From Methylocystaceae bacterium (lineage in GTDB: Bacteria > Pseudomonadota > Alphaproteobacteria > Rhizobiales > Beijerinckiaceae), in contig OMIO01000061.1 of NCBI GenBank assembly GCA_900299115.1, forward strand, positions 1 through 50,093: DNA of 50,093 nucleotides, in the 5' to 3' direction. A program made the translations under genes and the position numbers. The notes under the pieces are model-generated. The model was not told the origin of the DNA, searched no databases, and saw only the letters and a program-made list of their open reading frames with translations. How positions within the stretch are numbered: the stretch's first letter is position 1; every line of letters begins with the position of its first letter. Of the stretch, positions 37,141-46,517 are shown piece after piece.

Positions 37141-37512
37141 ATGATTTCTACGCAAAGAGCCCTCATCTTCCGCAGCGTGAATTCTAAAGCTGAAACAATG
37201 CGCTCCGGCCTGTCGACCAACAGAATCGGAAAGCCAAATCATCTTGTCCTGCGCCAGCAGACAAGTTCAGCGCGCTCGCGCCTTAAAATACGATTAAATG
37301 GTAGTAAATTATTTACGCTCTTAGGAGATCTCTGGGCCTTTGTCGTCGATTGCTGTAGCGCCCTAAGCCGCTTCATGGTTTATTTTAACTGTAAAATATT
37401 TCCAAAGATCAGTGTCATGAACAACCTTGAAGCGCCTTGCGCCAATAATGTTTCGGCGGCTTCAAGTTCAACGCTTTTTCCATTTTCGTTTTCATACGGC
37501 CGGATGATTTAA
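37141..37512 (+). CDS. Doubtful ORF whose stop overlaps the lptD start
   Basis: An open frame of 123 codons beginning MISTQRALIFRS. It is rich in Ser, Arg and Asn and has no motif I recognise, so it may be chance. Two points speak for it: a GGAGAAAGG lies shortly before the ATG, and its stop forms TAATG with the lptD start, a usual coupling layout. Alternatively the stretch is a long lptD leader. Confidence 0.2.
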   Translation: MISTQRALIFRSVNSKAETMRSGLSTNRIGKPNHLVLRQQTSSARSRLKIRLNGSKLFTLLGDLWAFVVDCCSALSRFMVYFNCKIFPKISVMNNLEAPCANNVSAASSSTLFPFSFSYGRMI

Positions 37513-40151
37513 TGCTCTTGCCGTTTCTATCCCGCCCACCAAGCCCGCGCTGGCTCAATCGCTTTTTTAAGAAAAGCTTACGGTTGCTATGCGGGTCAAT
37601 GGTGTGCGTATTCACGCTCTCCGCAGCTCAAGCCGCCGGCACGGCTGAAGATGAGAATATGGTGGTTGAAGCCAAGGAACTCATCAATAATCAAGATACA
37701 GATACTGTTACCGCAAGTGGCAACGTTCAGATTTTCTACAAGGGTCGCGCCCTAGAAGCAGACCGCGTCATATACAATCGTAAAACACAGCAAATATTTG
37801 CTGAAGGCCATGCAAAATTAACGGAACGCGACGGCAGCGTCGTACGCGCTGAGCGCTTTGAGCTAACGGATGACTTCAAAGCCGGCTTCATTAATAGCCT
37901 CCAATATGACGCGCTGAATGATACGCAAATGAGTGCGCCGCATGCCGAACTCGTTGGCAACACGCGTGTCTACGACAAGGGCACCTATACTGCTTGCGCA
38001 GCTTGTAAAGACGACCCCAATCGTCCACGTCTCTGGCAGGTGCGCGCCAAACGCATTATTCACAATGCAGAGACAAAAACAGTTTATTATGAAGACGCCA
38101 GTATGGAATTGCTGGGCGTTCCAATTGCCTATTTTCCCTACCTCACACAACCTGACCCAACAGTTAAGCGCCGCACTGGCTTCTTAATGCCATCGGTTAT
38201 GTACGGCTCCTATCTCGGAACAGGCTACAAGGTTCCCTTTTTCTGGGAAATCTCGCCAGACACGGACATAACGCTAACCCCATCTTATTATTCTAATGGT
38301 ATCCCTTATCTAACAGGCGTCTTCCGTAAACAATTTGAAAATGGCAATGTAATGCTGCGCGCCGACGGCGCTTACCTAAACCAAAGCGCGCGCAATCTGT
38401 TTACCGCTGCTCCGTTTGGGGCGCGTGATCGCGCCTTCCGCGGCGTGGTCCAGAGTGTTGGCGAATTTAATCTCAATGATCGCTGGAAGACAGGCTGGAA
38501 TGGCGCCTACTTCACAGATCGCTATTTCATGCAAGATTTTGGCATGTATAGCACGCTAAACAACATGTTCTTCTTTAGAGAGAGCCAATCAAAAGCTTAT
38601 TTAACTGGGCAAGGCCCACGTAGCTTCTTTGATATGCAAGCCATGTATTTCCAGGGACTATTGCCTGGCGATATTCAGGCGCAACTTCCCACAACACATC
38701 CAATGATCGACTATAATCGTACATTTGATGTCGACCCAGCTAAAACCGGGGGTATTGGCGGACAGATAGAGCTCGATAGCAATTTCAACAGCGTCTCTGC
38801 TCAAATGGCCAATTATCAATCTATACAGCCGCAAACTTTGGATAGTCGCTATAATTTATATAATGTTTGTCAAACTTACTCGCCAAATAGCGATCCTAAT
38901 CAGAGCCAATGTTTGTTGCGTGGTGTCGGCGGCAATTATAATCGCGGTGTTGTAAGCGCAAACTGGAAAAGAAAAATAATCGACCCAACAGGTGGTGTCT
39001 GGTCGCCATTCGCTTTCACGCGCCTCATGGGCAGCTATCTTGATTATAATACTACTGGAACTTATGGCGCATATAATTCATTAAATTTACCAATCTCTAA
39101 TTATAACCAGACCTATTTTATACCTGGTCAAAACAACTCATTCCGCGGCCAAATTACACCTGGCGCTGGTGTAGAATACCGTTACCCCTTGCTCGCACAT
39201 AGTCCTTTGGGCGATGTTGTTGTTGAACCAATTGCGCAACTGATCGCCAGACCTAATCAAACATCGATCCCCTCACTCGTGAACCTGGATGCGCAAAGTC
39301 TGGTTTATGATGATACAAATCTATTCGATATCAATAAATATTCCGGCTATGATCGCTTTGAAACTGGCACACGTATTAATTATGGCGGCCAAGCAACAAC
39401 TCAATTTGCTAATGGCGGCTTTATCAACGCAATGGTCGGCCAATCCTCACAGCTAGCTGGCGCTAACGCTTATGCAATGGCTGACGCGGCCAATGTTGGC
39501 CTTGCTTCAGGTCTTAACACACGAACATCAGATATCGTTGGAAGGCTTGTTGTCGCTCCCGCATCCTTCTTTTCGCTAACGAGTAAGGGAAGATTTGATA
39601 AAGATACCTTCGACGTTCGTCGCATCGATCTTCTTGCCACGCTGAACCTCAATCCGGTTACATTGGGCATTCAATACGCCAACTACTATCAGCAACCCCA
39701 AATAGGCTTCAATTATCTCCGCCGCGGCCTTTCGACGAGCGGGCGTTGGGACGTCACTAAGAACTACTTCTTAAACGGTAGTGTGACGCTTGATATGTCG
39801 CGCGGAGGGGCCTATGAGCAATATTATAACAATCCACTGGGCGTATTTTATAATAATTTTATCTCTGCCGCAGCGATAAATCAGCCTCTTCCGACGCTAT
39901 CCTTTAGTCAGGTGACCCCGAAGTCATCTTTCTATTCCTCTGCTATATGGGGGGCTGGCGGAGGGTATAATGACGAATGTTTGAGCGCGACGCTCAATTA
40001 TTCGACTGTTTATCAGCCATGGTATACGGGTAAAAACTATAATCAAACGATTTATCTGTCCGTCAATTTCCGTACTCTTGGAGAAATGAAATTCCAAAAT
40101 AATATCGGAAAACTTATGAATGACGGACTTTCCAGCGCAATGCAGCAATAA
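37512..40151 (+). CDS. lptD: LPS assembly outer-membrane protein LptD
   Basis: An 879-residue outer-membrane protein that inserts lipopolysaccharide with LptE. It has a long signal peptide (cleavage near A41), an LptA-like OstA domain (about 48-190) and a C-terminal beta-barrel. Cysteines C164 and C167 (YTACAACKDD) and C823 (NDECLS) could form the disulfides that mature LptD needs. The usual neighbours lptF/lptG, surA, pdxA and rsmA are missing here; eipB lies downstream on the other strand. The start ATG overlaps a preceding stop (TAATG). Confidence 0.94.
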   Translation: MLLPFLSRPPSPRWLNRFFKKSLRLLCGSMVCVFTLSAAQAAGTAEDENMVVEAKELINNQDTDTVTASGNVQIFYKGRALEADRVIYNRKTQQIFAEGHAKLTERDGSVVRAERFELTDDFKAGFINSLQYDALNDTQMSAPHAELVGNTRVYDKGTYTACAACKDDPNRPRLWQVRAKRIIHNAETKTVYYEDASMELLGVPIAYFPYLTQPDPTVKRRTGFLMPSVMYGSYLGTGYKVPFFWEISPDTDITLTPSYYSNGIPYLTGVFRKQFENGNVMLRADGAYLNQSARNLFTAAPFGARDRAFRGVVQSVGEFNLNDRWKTGWNGAYFTDRYFMQDFGMYSTLNNMFFFRESQSKAYLTGQGPRSFFDMQAMYFQGLLPGDIQAQLPTTHPMIDYNRTFDVDPAKTGGIGGQIELDSNFNSVSAQMANYQSIQPQTLDSRYNLYNVCQTYSPNSDPNQSQCLLRGVGGNYNRGVVSANWKRKIIDPTGGVWSPFAFTRLMGSYLDYNTTGTYGAYNSLNLPISNYNQTYFIPGQNNSFRGQITPGAGVEYRYPLLAHSPLGDVVVEPIAQLIARPNQTSIPSLVNLDAQSLVYDDTNLFDINKYSGYDRFETGTRINYGGQATTQFANGGFINAMVGQSSQLAGANAYAMADAANVGLASGLNTRTSDIVGRLVVAPASFFSLTSKGRFDKDTFDVRRIDLLATLNLNPVTLGIQYANYYQQPQIGFNYLRRGLSTSGRWDVTKNYFLNGSVTLDMSRGGAYEQYYNNPLGVFYNNFISAAAINQPLPTLSFSQVTPKSSFYSSAIWGAGGGYNDECLSATLNYSTVYQPWYTGKNYNQTIYLSVNFRTLGEMKFQNNIGKLMNDGLSSAMQQ

Positions 40152-40215
40152 GTCCTAACTCGTTAAATACTGAAATTCATTGATCTAATTAAAAAAAACT
40201 TTGCTCTTTTATTCT

Positions 40216-41034
40216 CTATTCACATTTTGACATTGAATAAAAACTTAACTCTTTCATCTCGCCAGAAAGAATAAAGTCTCCGTAATCCAGTTTCAACGCA
40301 CGTGATACACCGTTTGAGTAAAGATCAAACGAGAGGGCATAAATCGGCGGCCCATCAATATGACCAATCTCAAAATAAGATATCGTCACCGGCCAGCGCT
40401 TTAATCCAATCAATTCTCTAGTGTGAGAAAATTTCTCTGAGGGAGCATCGGATAATGGCTTCCCGATAATCGACAAAGTCTGCAAAATTTTATCACCCTG
40501 CCCACTTCCATCATAAACACGCGCTTCTAATAAATTTTTATTCGCGTTAGCAGCCTGAAGGATTGCGCGCAAATGCGCCGTTGGAAATAGAATTTCGTCT
40601 TGAAAAATTATAGGCGCGCCGGGTTTGTTTTTCAGGCGGATAGTAAGATTCTTATTCTGCCGACTTGCAACGCCCTCGAGTCGATCAGTAAGAGCGTTAT
40701 CAATCTTCGTTGCTGTCTTGAAGCTAAAACCTCTATTCAAAGGCTCTTCATAAGTCGCAGAGAAAACTTCTGAAAATTTAGCCTGGCCTTCAACAGGCTG
40801 AATCTCTGTTGACTGATGGAAATTCTGCACATAGCCCTGGCATTCAGAACCAGAAAATTCAAATATGATCGAACCTTGAGCCTGTATTGGCGCCTTTGCG
40901 CCCTCACTCTTTAAAAGGCTCAGATTATAAACGGCGCGATGTCCAGCTAGTAGAATAGTTTCCGCCAAGGATTCTGAACGCATAAATACGGATACTGCAA
41001 CGAAACTCACAGCCATCAATAACAATCGACTCAT
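40216..41034 (-). CDS. eipB: Cell envelope integrity protein EipB (DUF1849)
   Basis: A 272-residue periplasmic protein with a signal peptide (1-24, SLA) and the DUF1849 fold. In Brucella abortus EipB supports envelope integrity and virulence and has one disulfide. The same two cysteines appear here: C65 (SECQGY) and C271 at the C-terminus (SKCE). It is convergent with lptD, 64 bases apart, and divergent from the RidA-family gene. The role is taken from the family. Confidence 0.92.
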   Translation of the reverse strand: MSRLLLMAVSFVAVSVFMRSESLAETILLAGHRAVYNLSLLKSEGAKAPIQAQGSIIFEFSGSECQGYVQNFHQSTEIQPVEGQAKFSEVFSATYEEPLNRGFSFKTATKIDNALTDRLEGVASRQNKNLTIRLKNKPGAPIIFQDEILFPTAHLRAILQAANANKNLLEARVYDGSGQGDKILQTLSIIGKPLSDAPSEKFSHTRELIGLKRWPVTISYFEIGHIDGPPIYALSFDLYSNGVSRALKLDYGDFILSGEMKELSFYSMSKCE

Positions 41035-41140
41035 TTAATTCCTCATTAAATCATTGTTAGGTGATAATAAATGAAGTTGCGAGACACGCGTTTCTTTAAT
41101 AAAATTCATTCTAATCAATTTTACATCATAGAGCCCAATC

Positions 41141-41623
41141 ATGACAGCCTCAAACAATTCTTCCCCCCTATCAAAACTGGCTCAATTAGGTCTCAGATTG
41201 CCAGAAACAGCTGCGCCGATAGCAAATTATACACCATTCTCGCGCACGGGTAATTTAATCTTTATATCCGGACAGATCCCAATCTCAGAAACGGGCCTGG
41301 ATGAGAAGTTCAAAGGAAAGGCAGGAAAAAACATTTCTCTAGAAACTGCACAGGCTGCTGCGCGTCAGGCCGCGCTTAACATACTAGCCCACGCGAATAC
41401 TGCGGCTGGAGATTTAAATAAAATACGCGCCATTCGGATTGGCGGCTATGTTAATGCGACGCCTGATTTTAACGCTATCCCACAAATTATTAATGGCGCA
41501 TCGGATTTTTTTGTCGAAATTTTAGGAGAGAAGGGACGCCATGCGCGCTTTGCCGTAGGCGTTGCCCAATTACCCCTCGATGCAGTTGTTGAAATTGAAG
41601 GCATCTTTGAGATCATATCATGA
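41141..41623 (+). CDS. RidA family protein
   Basis: A 160-residue member of the RidA/YjgF family, some of which hydrolyse reactive imines and enamines from PLP enzymes. Marks are GNLIFISGQIP and the C-terminal HARFAVGVAQLPLDAVVEIE, with an Arg at the ligand site. Its stop overlaps the start of the GDPD gene (ATGA), a pairing seen in relatives. The exact subfamily and substrate are not known. Confidence 0.9.
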   Translation: MTASNNSSPLSKLAQLGLRLPETAAPIANYTPFSRTGNLIFISGQIPISETGLDEKFKGKAGKNISLETAQAAARQAALNILAHANTAAGDLNKIRAIRIGGYVNATPDFNAIPQIINGASDFFVEILGEKGRHARFAVGVAQLPLDAVVEIEGIFEIIS

Positions 41624-42393
41624 GCTCTCCTCTCAAGGATTGCATGCTAGAGAGACCGATCGCACACAGAGGCCTTCATGACTTACGCAATGGCATTATT
41701 GAAAATTCGATTTCAGCCGCACTTTGTGCAATTCAGTCTCACTATGCAATTGAATGCGATATCCAAAAAACGCGCGAGGGCAATTATGTCGTATTTCACG
41801 ACGACACGCTTGACCGGCTAACTACTCACACCGGAGCGATCTCGCAATATACGCTTCAAGATCTTCAGAAAATCCCACTTTTAACCACACAAGACACAAT
41901 CCCGAGCCTTCACCTATTCTTAGAAACAATAGGTGGAAGAACGCCGTTATTTATTGAAATTAAGAGCGATTTTAGTGATTGCGTTGAATTTCCTGATGAA
42001 ATTGCAAGGACCCTAAGCCAATATCAAGGACCCATTGCGCTTGAAAGCTTTGATCCACGCATCATTGCATATATACGCCGTCATGCGAAAAAGCTTGCGC
42101 TTAGCCATATTCCTCTTGGAATTATAGCGCAGAAAAATTATAGCGAAAAAGAATGGCCAATGCTTTCACGAGATCTCAATGAGAGCATGACACATTTTTT
42201 GCATTTTGATGAAACACAGCCAGATTTCATTTCATGGCGATACACAGATTTACCACACGCCATACCCAATTTATTTAAAACAGCGCTGCATAAGCCTGTC
42301 ACATCTTGGACTATTCGCTCGCTACAAGCAGAAAAAAAGACTTTAAAATGGGTTGATCAAATTGTTTTTGAAGGATACAGACCAAAAAACTAA
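41620..42393 (+). CDS. Glycerophosphodiester phosphodiesterase
   Basis: A 257-residue TIM-barrel phosphodiesterase. Active-site residues are H16-R17 (IAHRGLHD), E45 and D47 (IECDIQ) and H60 (VFHDD). There is no signal peptide, so it acts in the cytoplasm on glycerophosphodiesters from lipid turnover. It is translationally coupled to the RidA-family gene. It ends 31 bases from the convergent SulP gene. Confidence 0.93.
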   Translation: MSSPLKDCMLERPIAHRGLHDLRNGIIENSISAALCAIQSHYAIECDIQKTREGNYVVFHDDTLDRLTTHTGAISQYTLQDLQKIPLLTTQDTIPSLHLFLETIGGRTPLFIEIKSDFSDCVEFPDEIARTLSQYQGPIALESFDPRIIAYIRRHAKKLALSHIPLGIIAQKNYSEKEWPMLSRDLNESMTHFLHFDETQPDFISWRYTDLPHAIPNLFKTALHKPVTSWTIRSLQAEKKTLKWVDQIVFEGYRPKN

Positions 42394-42424
42394 AAAAAGC
42401 TTCTCAACAGGGATTACACTCGCG

Positions 42425-43981
42425 CTATTTCGAAGAAATATTTGTTTCAATGCCGCGAAGATTTTTTAATTCTATATGAATGTTTTTTTCTTTTGCCGCC
42501 TGAATATAGTCAGATAGCGTCTCCAGGATATCCTGATCAATAAAAGTCGCGCGCGTGCCGTCAATCATCAAATGAGCGCCTTCCTTAATCCGCTCAAGAT
42601 GTCCGCGCAGCGGGGCTTTATTTAAAAATGAGACGTCTTTTTGCATACGCAACAAATAATTATTGCCGTCCTGCGTTAACGTAAAAGCTGAATGATAATT
42701 CGTTCTCAACACAAAGAACAAACCTACAGCCATGCCAATCGTCATGCCCTTAAGAAGGTCAGTGGTTAAAATCGCGATTATCGTTACAGCAAAGGGCACA
42801 AATTGATTAAATCCCTTAGCGTATTGCTCCATAACGATTTTTGGCTTAGCGAGTTTATACCCTGTTAAAATGAGCACAGAGGCCAAGCAGGCTAGAGGAA
42901 TTTGATCTAAGACGCTCGCGCAAAACATCACGCTAAGTAGAAGTAAAACACCGTGAAAGATTGCCGCAAGCTTTGTTTGCGCTCCGGCATTTATATTTGC
43001 CGAGCTTCTAACAATGACAGCCGTGATCGGCAAACCGCCAATTAACCCACTTATAAAATTGCCCATACCTTGAGCAATGAGCTCCTGGCTTGTAGGGGCC
43101 GTACGCTTAAGTGGATCTAATTTATCTACAGCCTCAAGACTGAGTAATGTTTCCAGACTTCCGATAAGCGCTATTGCCGCGGCTGTCACATAAATATGCA
43201 CGTCAGATAAATAACTAAAACTTGGAAAATGTATCTGATGATAAAAAGCTACTGGACCAAATATTTCTGGTAGAGAAACAAGATGCTGGTCTGCAATCGC
43301 CAAGGTAGGGTAATAGTGTTTTGTCAAAGCATTATATAGAAGACCAAAGATTACTGCGACTAACGGTCCAGGCACTAATGAAGCAAATGGGGTTTTCTTA
43401 ATCCACGAGGACTCCCAAATTAATAAAATCGCCAAAGATGCACAGGAAACGATTGTCGCACCAAACGAAATAGCATTCAGTGAAGAAAATAGAAAAGATA
43501 AAGTAGTATGGCTGTCATCTTCTAGAAAGGAAAGGTCGCTATCGGCATCGGCATCATATCCTACTGCGTGCGGTAATTGCTTCATAATCAGGATCAGACC
43601 GATTGCCGCCAGCATGCCTTTAATAACTGCCGCAGGAAAATAAGCCCCAATAACCCCCGCACGCAAAAACCCCATTACAATTTGAATAAGTCCCGAGATT
43701 GCAACACAAAAAAGAAATCCCTCAAAACCGAATTTATCTATAGCCGCTGCGACAATTACTGTTAGGCCCGCAGCAGGCCCAGAGACACTTAATTGTGAGC
43801 CACTGAAGCTTGCAACAATCAACCCGCCAACAATTCCAGAAATAACGCCAGCAAAAGGAGGAGCGCCAGAAGCGACAGCGATGCCAAGACATAAAGGCAA
43901 GGCGACAAGAAAGACAACGAGACCCGCCGCCAAATCACTGTTCATACGGGCTAGATAATAATTTAAATTTTGCCGACTCAA
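42425..43981 (-). CDS. SulP family anion transporter with STAS domain
   Basis: A 518-residue membrane transporter with many hydrophobic helices and a C-terminal STAS domain (about 440-510, AHLMIDGTRATFID). The start TTG at 43981 is preferred to the TTG at 44008 because a GGAGG lies seven bases before it. The beta carbonic anhydrase gene lies just upstream on the same strand, a layout known for SulP proteins that move bicarbonate. Sulfate is the alternative substrate. Bicarbonate is inferred from context, not shown. Confidence 0.9.
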   Translation of the reverse strand: MSRQNLNYYLARMNSDLAAGLVVFLVALPLCLGIAVASGAPPFAGVISGIVGGLIVASFSGSQLSVSGPAAGLTVIVAAAIDKFGFEGFLFCVAISGLIQIVMGFLRAGVIGAYFPAAVIKGMLAAIGLILIMKQLPHAVGYDADADSDLSFLEDDSHTTLSFLFSSLNAISFGATIVSCASLAILLIWESSWIKKTPFASLVPGPLVAVIFGLLYNALTKHYYPTLAIADQHLVSLPEIFGPVAFYHQIHFPSFSYLSDVHIYVTAAAIALIGSLETLLSLEAVDKLDPLKRTAPTSQELIAQGMGNFISGLIGGLPITAVIVRSSANINAGAQTKLAAIFHGVLLLLSVMFCASVLDQIPLACLASVLILTGYKLAKPKIVMEQYAKGFNQFVPFAVTIIAILTTDLLKGMTIGMAVGLFFVLRTNYHSAFTLTQDGNNYLLRMQKDVSFLNKAPLRGHLERIKEGAHLMIDGTRATFIDQDILETLSDYIQAAKEKNIHIELKNLRGIETNISSK

Positions 43982-44025
43982 GAAATCGCCTCCATGGATA
44001 TTAATCAATTATTTCAAAGCCAAAG

Positions 44026-44670
44026 CTAGTCTGAGGCTCCAAGCTGTTGATAAATCACATCAACATCGCTATTTGCCGGCAAGGTAATAAGTTGCTGCAA
44101 GATACCATCATCTAACGCATAGACCCATCCATGCAGCATGGGCGCCTGATGTGTCGCCCAAGCCGTTTGGATAATTGACAAATGCGACAGACGTCGAACT
44201 TGCTCGATAACATTTAATTCTACGAGACGATCAGCCTTATCTTTAATTGACTCAATTGCATCTATCTCATGACGATGCATGCGATAAATATCTTTTAAAT
44301 GCATGAGCCATTTATTTAATAAAGAAAGTTCGGGTGATTGAGCAGAAAGCGAAGCCCTTACGCCTCCACAATTGTAATGACCACACACAATGACATGCTC
44401 TACTTTTAATACTTGAACAGCATATTGAATAACGCTTAAACAATTAAAATCTGTTGCAATAACCTGATTAGCAATATTGCGATGAGCAAATATTTCTCCC
44501 GGCTCAGCATTAACAATAATATCTGCGGGAACGCGGCTATCTGAACAACCTATCCACAAAAATTTCGGCTTTTGATCCGCCGCTAAACGCTCAAAATAGT
44601 CGGGCTCGCGGTGAAGGATCTCCTCTGCCCATGCTTTATTTTCTAAAAGAAGTTTTTCGTGCGATTTCAT
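44026..44670 (-). CDS. Beta-class carbonic anhydrase
   Basis: A 214-residue zinc enzyme that interconverts CO2 and bicarbonate. Zinc ligands are C42 (IGCSDSR), H98 and C101 (GHYNCGG); the dyad D44-R46 is present. No signal peptide is seen, so it is cytoplasmic. It is the first gene of an operon with SulP, the gap between them being about 44 bases. A small hairpin GCGAG/CTCGC lies upstream near 44684-44700. Confidence 0.96.
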   Translation of the reverse strand: MKSHEKLLLENKAWAEEILHREPDYFERLAADQKPKFLWIGCSDSRVPADIIVNAEPGEIFAHRNIANQVIATDFNCLSVIQYAVQVLKVEHVIVCGHYNCGGVRASLSAQSPELSLLNKWLMHLKDIYRMHRHEIDAIESIKDKADRLVELNVIEQVRRLSHLSIIQTAWATHQAPMLHGWVYALDDGILQQLITLPANSDVDVIYQQLGASD

Positions 44671-44850
44671 CGTTAACCCTTAAGCGAGAAAAACTCGCGC
44701 TTACTCCATACATAAAATTATAACAAAAAAACGACGTTAAAAGGGGAACTCAAGGAGCCACATCTAAAGAATTTGATGGAACCATCACATATGTCGCCAG
44801 TGCTTACACTGCGGCATATAAAGACAATATGTTTGGGAAAAATTCCCGAC

Positions 44851-46398
44851 TTAAACGCCCTCGCGTATGATTTGATGAAACTCTTTCCAGACAGCTGGGA
44901 GCGTATGAATGATATCATCGGCGATCAATCCGGGGCCAAAAATTTCAGCTGCCCGCGCATGCACCCATACTGCACAATTTGCAGCCAGGAAGGACTCCAT
45001 GCGTTGCGCCAACAAGCCCGCAACGATACCTGTCAACACATCTCCCGATCCCGCGGTTGCAAGCCAAGGCGTCGCCCAGGGCAGGATTGAGGCGCGGCCA
45101 TCAGGCGCTGCAATCACTGTGTCGGGGCCCTTATAGAGGATAATAGCTCCGCTCAATTTAGCAGCGGCGCGCGCCTTCTCTAATTTAGACAATTGAGTGT
45201 GTGCATTGGTTAGATCTGCAAATAACCTGGCGAACTCACCCCCATGCGGCGTCATGACGACAGGCCCTGGCGCCGCCCGCGTTGCACGCCACAATCTCTC
45301 TGGATCATCAACAAAACTTGTTAAGGCGTCAGCGTCTAGAACGCAGGCGCGGAAATAATCGCTAGGGGCAAGCACTGTCTCGACCTGCTGTCGGCTGGTT
45401 TCACTAACGCCAAGTCCTGGCCCAAGCGCAATAGCGTTTTTGCGTTCATCTTGGAGCAAAGCAGAGAGACCAACAGACCCATCAGCTGGCCGCACCATGA
45501 CGGAGGTTAAAGCGCTAGCGTTAACGACAAGCGCATCTGAGGGACTCGCCAAAGTAACAAGTCCAGCGCCAGCGCGAAGCGCCGCAAGGGCAGAAAGTCT
45601 TGCCGCGCCTGTAAAGGACGCGCCTCCAGAAACAACAAGCGCATGACCACGTGAATACTTATGTCCTTCAATTTGGGGGGTAGGAAGGGCCTGTCGCCAA
45701 AGCTCTGCTTCATTGACAAATGTATCAACAGCCAAAGAAGCTAAGGCTGAGGCGCGAATGCCAATATGTGCGCAAACGAGCTTGCCGCAGCACAGGCGAC
45801 CTGGAAGGAGAAGATGCCCAGTCTTAACTCGAAAAAAAGTGACCGTTGTATCAGCCTCAACTGCAGCGCCGCGTATTCCGCCCGTTGTCCCATCCACTCC
45901 GCTTGGAATATCCACGCTAACAATGTTTTGACCTGTTTCCCGACGCCATTTATTGAGACGCTCAACAAGCCCTATGGCTCTTTCGTCAAGATCACGCGTT
46001 AGACCCGTGCCAAACAAGGCGTCAATCACAAGATCTACGCCCTGAAAATCAGCATCCCAGGCTGAACCAATTTCTCCAGGCCAGCTTGCCGCTGCGCTAG
46101 CCGCATCACCCCGTAGCTCAGTAACAGGATTAATAGAAACGACCCTCACCTTATACCGCTGTGCGCGAAGCCGGCGGGCGGCCGCGTAGCCGTCGCCGCC
46201 ATTGTTGCCTGGACCGCATATCACGAGCACACGGCGGCCACTTGTTTTTTGAAGGATCTGACTTGTTACTTGGGCGATTTCAGCCGCCGCTTGCTCCATC
46301 AAATCTAACCCCGGCACACCACTTTCGATCGTAAGGCGATCGGCAAAAGCCATCTGTTGCGTTGAAAGCAGTTCGCGCGGATATGGGCTAACAGTCAT
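44851..46398 (-). CDS. nnr: Bifunctional NAD(P)H-hydrate epimerase/dehydratase
   Basis: A 515-residue enzyme that repairs hydrated NADH and NADPH. The N-terminal epimerase domain (to ~215) shows GPGNNGGDG (62-70). The C-terminal ADP/ATP-dependent dehydratase domain shows MTPHGGEFARLF and GSGD (450-453), the latter holding the catalytic aspartate. The two activities are fused as in E. coli YjeF. glnB, a frequent neighbour in this class, is not beside it. It is divergent from the glycosyltransferase-like gene, 119 bases apart. Confidence 0.95.
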   Translation of the reverse strand: MTVSPYPRELLSTQQMAFADRLTIESGVPGLDLMEQAAAEIAQVTSQILQKTSGRRVLVICGPGNNGGDGYAAARRLRAQRYKVRVVSINPVTELRGDAASAAASWPGEIGSAWDADFQGVDLVIDALFGTGLTRDLDERAIGLVERLNKWRRETGQNIVSVDIPSGVDGTTGGIRGAAVEADTTVTFFRVKTGHLLLPGRLCCGKLVCAHIGIRASALASLAVDTFVNEAELWRQALPTPQIEGHKYSRGHALVVSGGASFTGAARLSALAALRAGAGLVTLASPSDALVVNASALTSVMVRPADGSVGLSALLQDERKNAIALGPGLGVSETSRQQVETVLAPSDYFRACVLDADALTSFVDDPERLWRATRAAPGPVVMTPHGGEFARLFADLTNAHTQLSKLEKARAAAKLSGAIILYKGPDTVIAAPDGRASILPWATPWLATAGSGDVLTGIVAGLLAQRMESFLAANCAVWVHARAAEIFGPGLIADDIIHTLPAVWKEFHQIIREGV

Positions 46399-46517
46399 CT
46401 TAAGATCGTGCCGCAGGATGTGATCGAGCGCAATGGCGAAGTCGAAGATTCCTGCCCAATGCTTCCCTTATCTATCGAGGATTTCCCATCAGCTCAGTTT
46501 CGGCTAAGGAATGTGAA

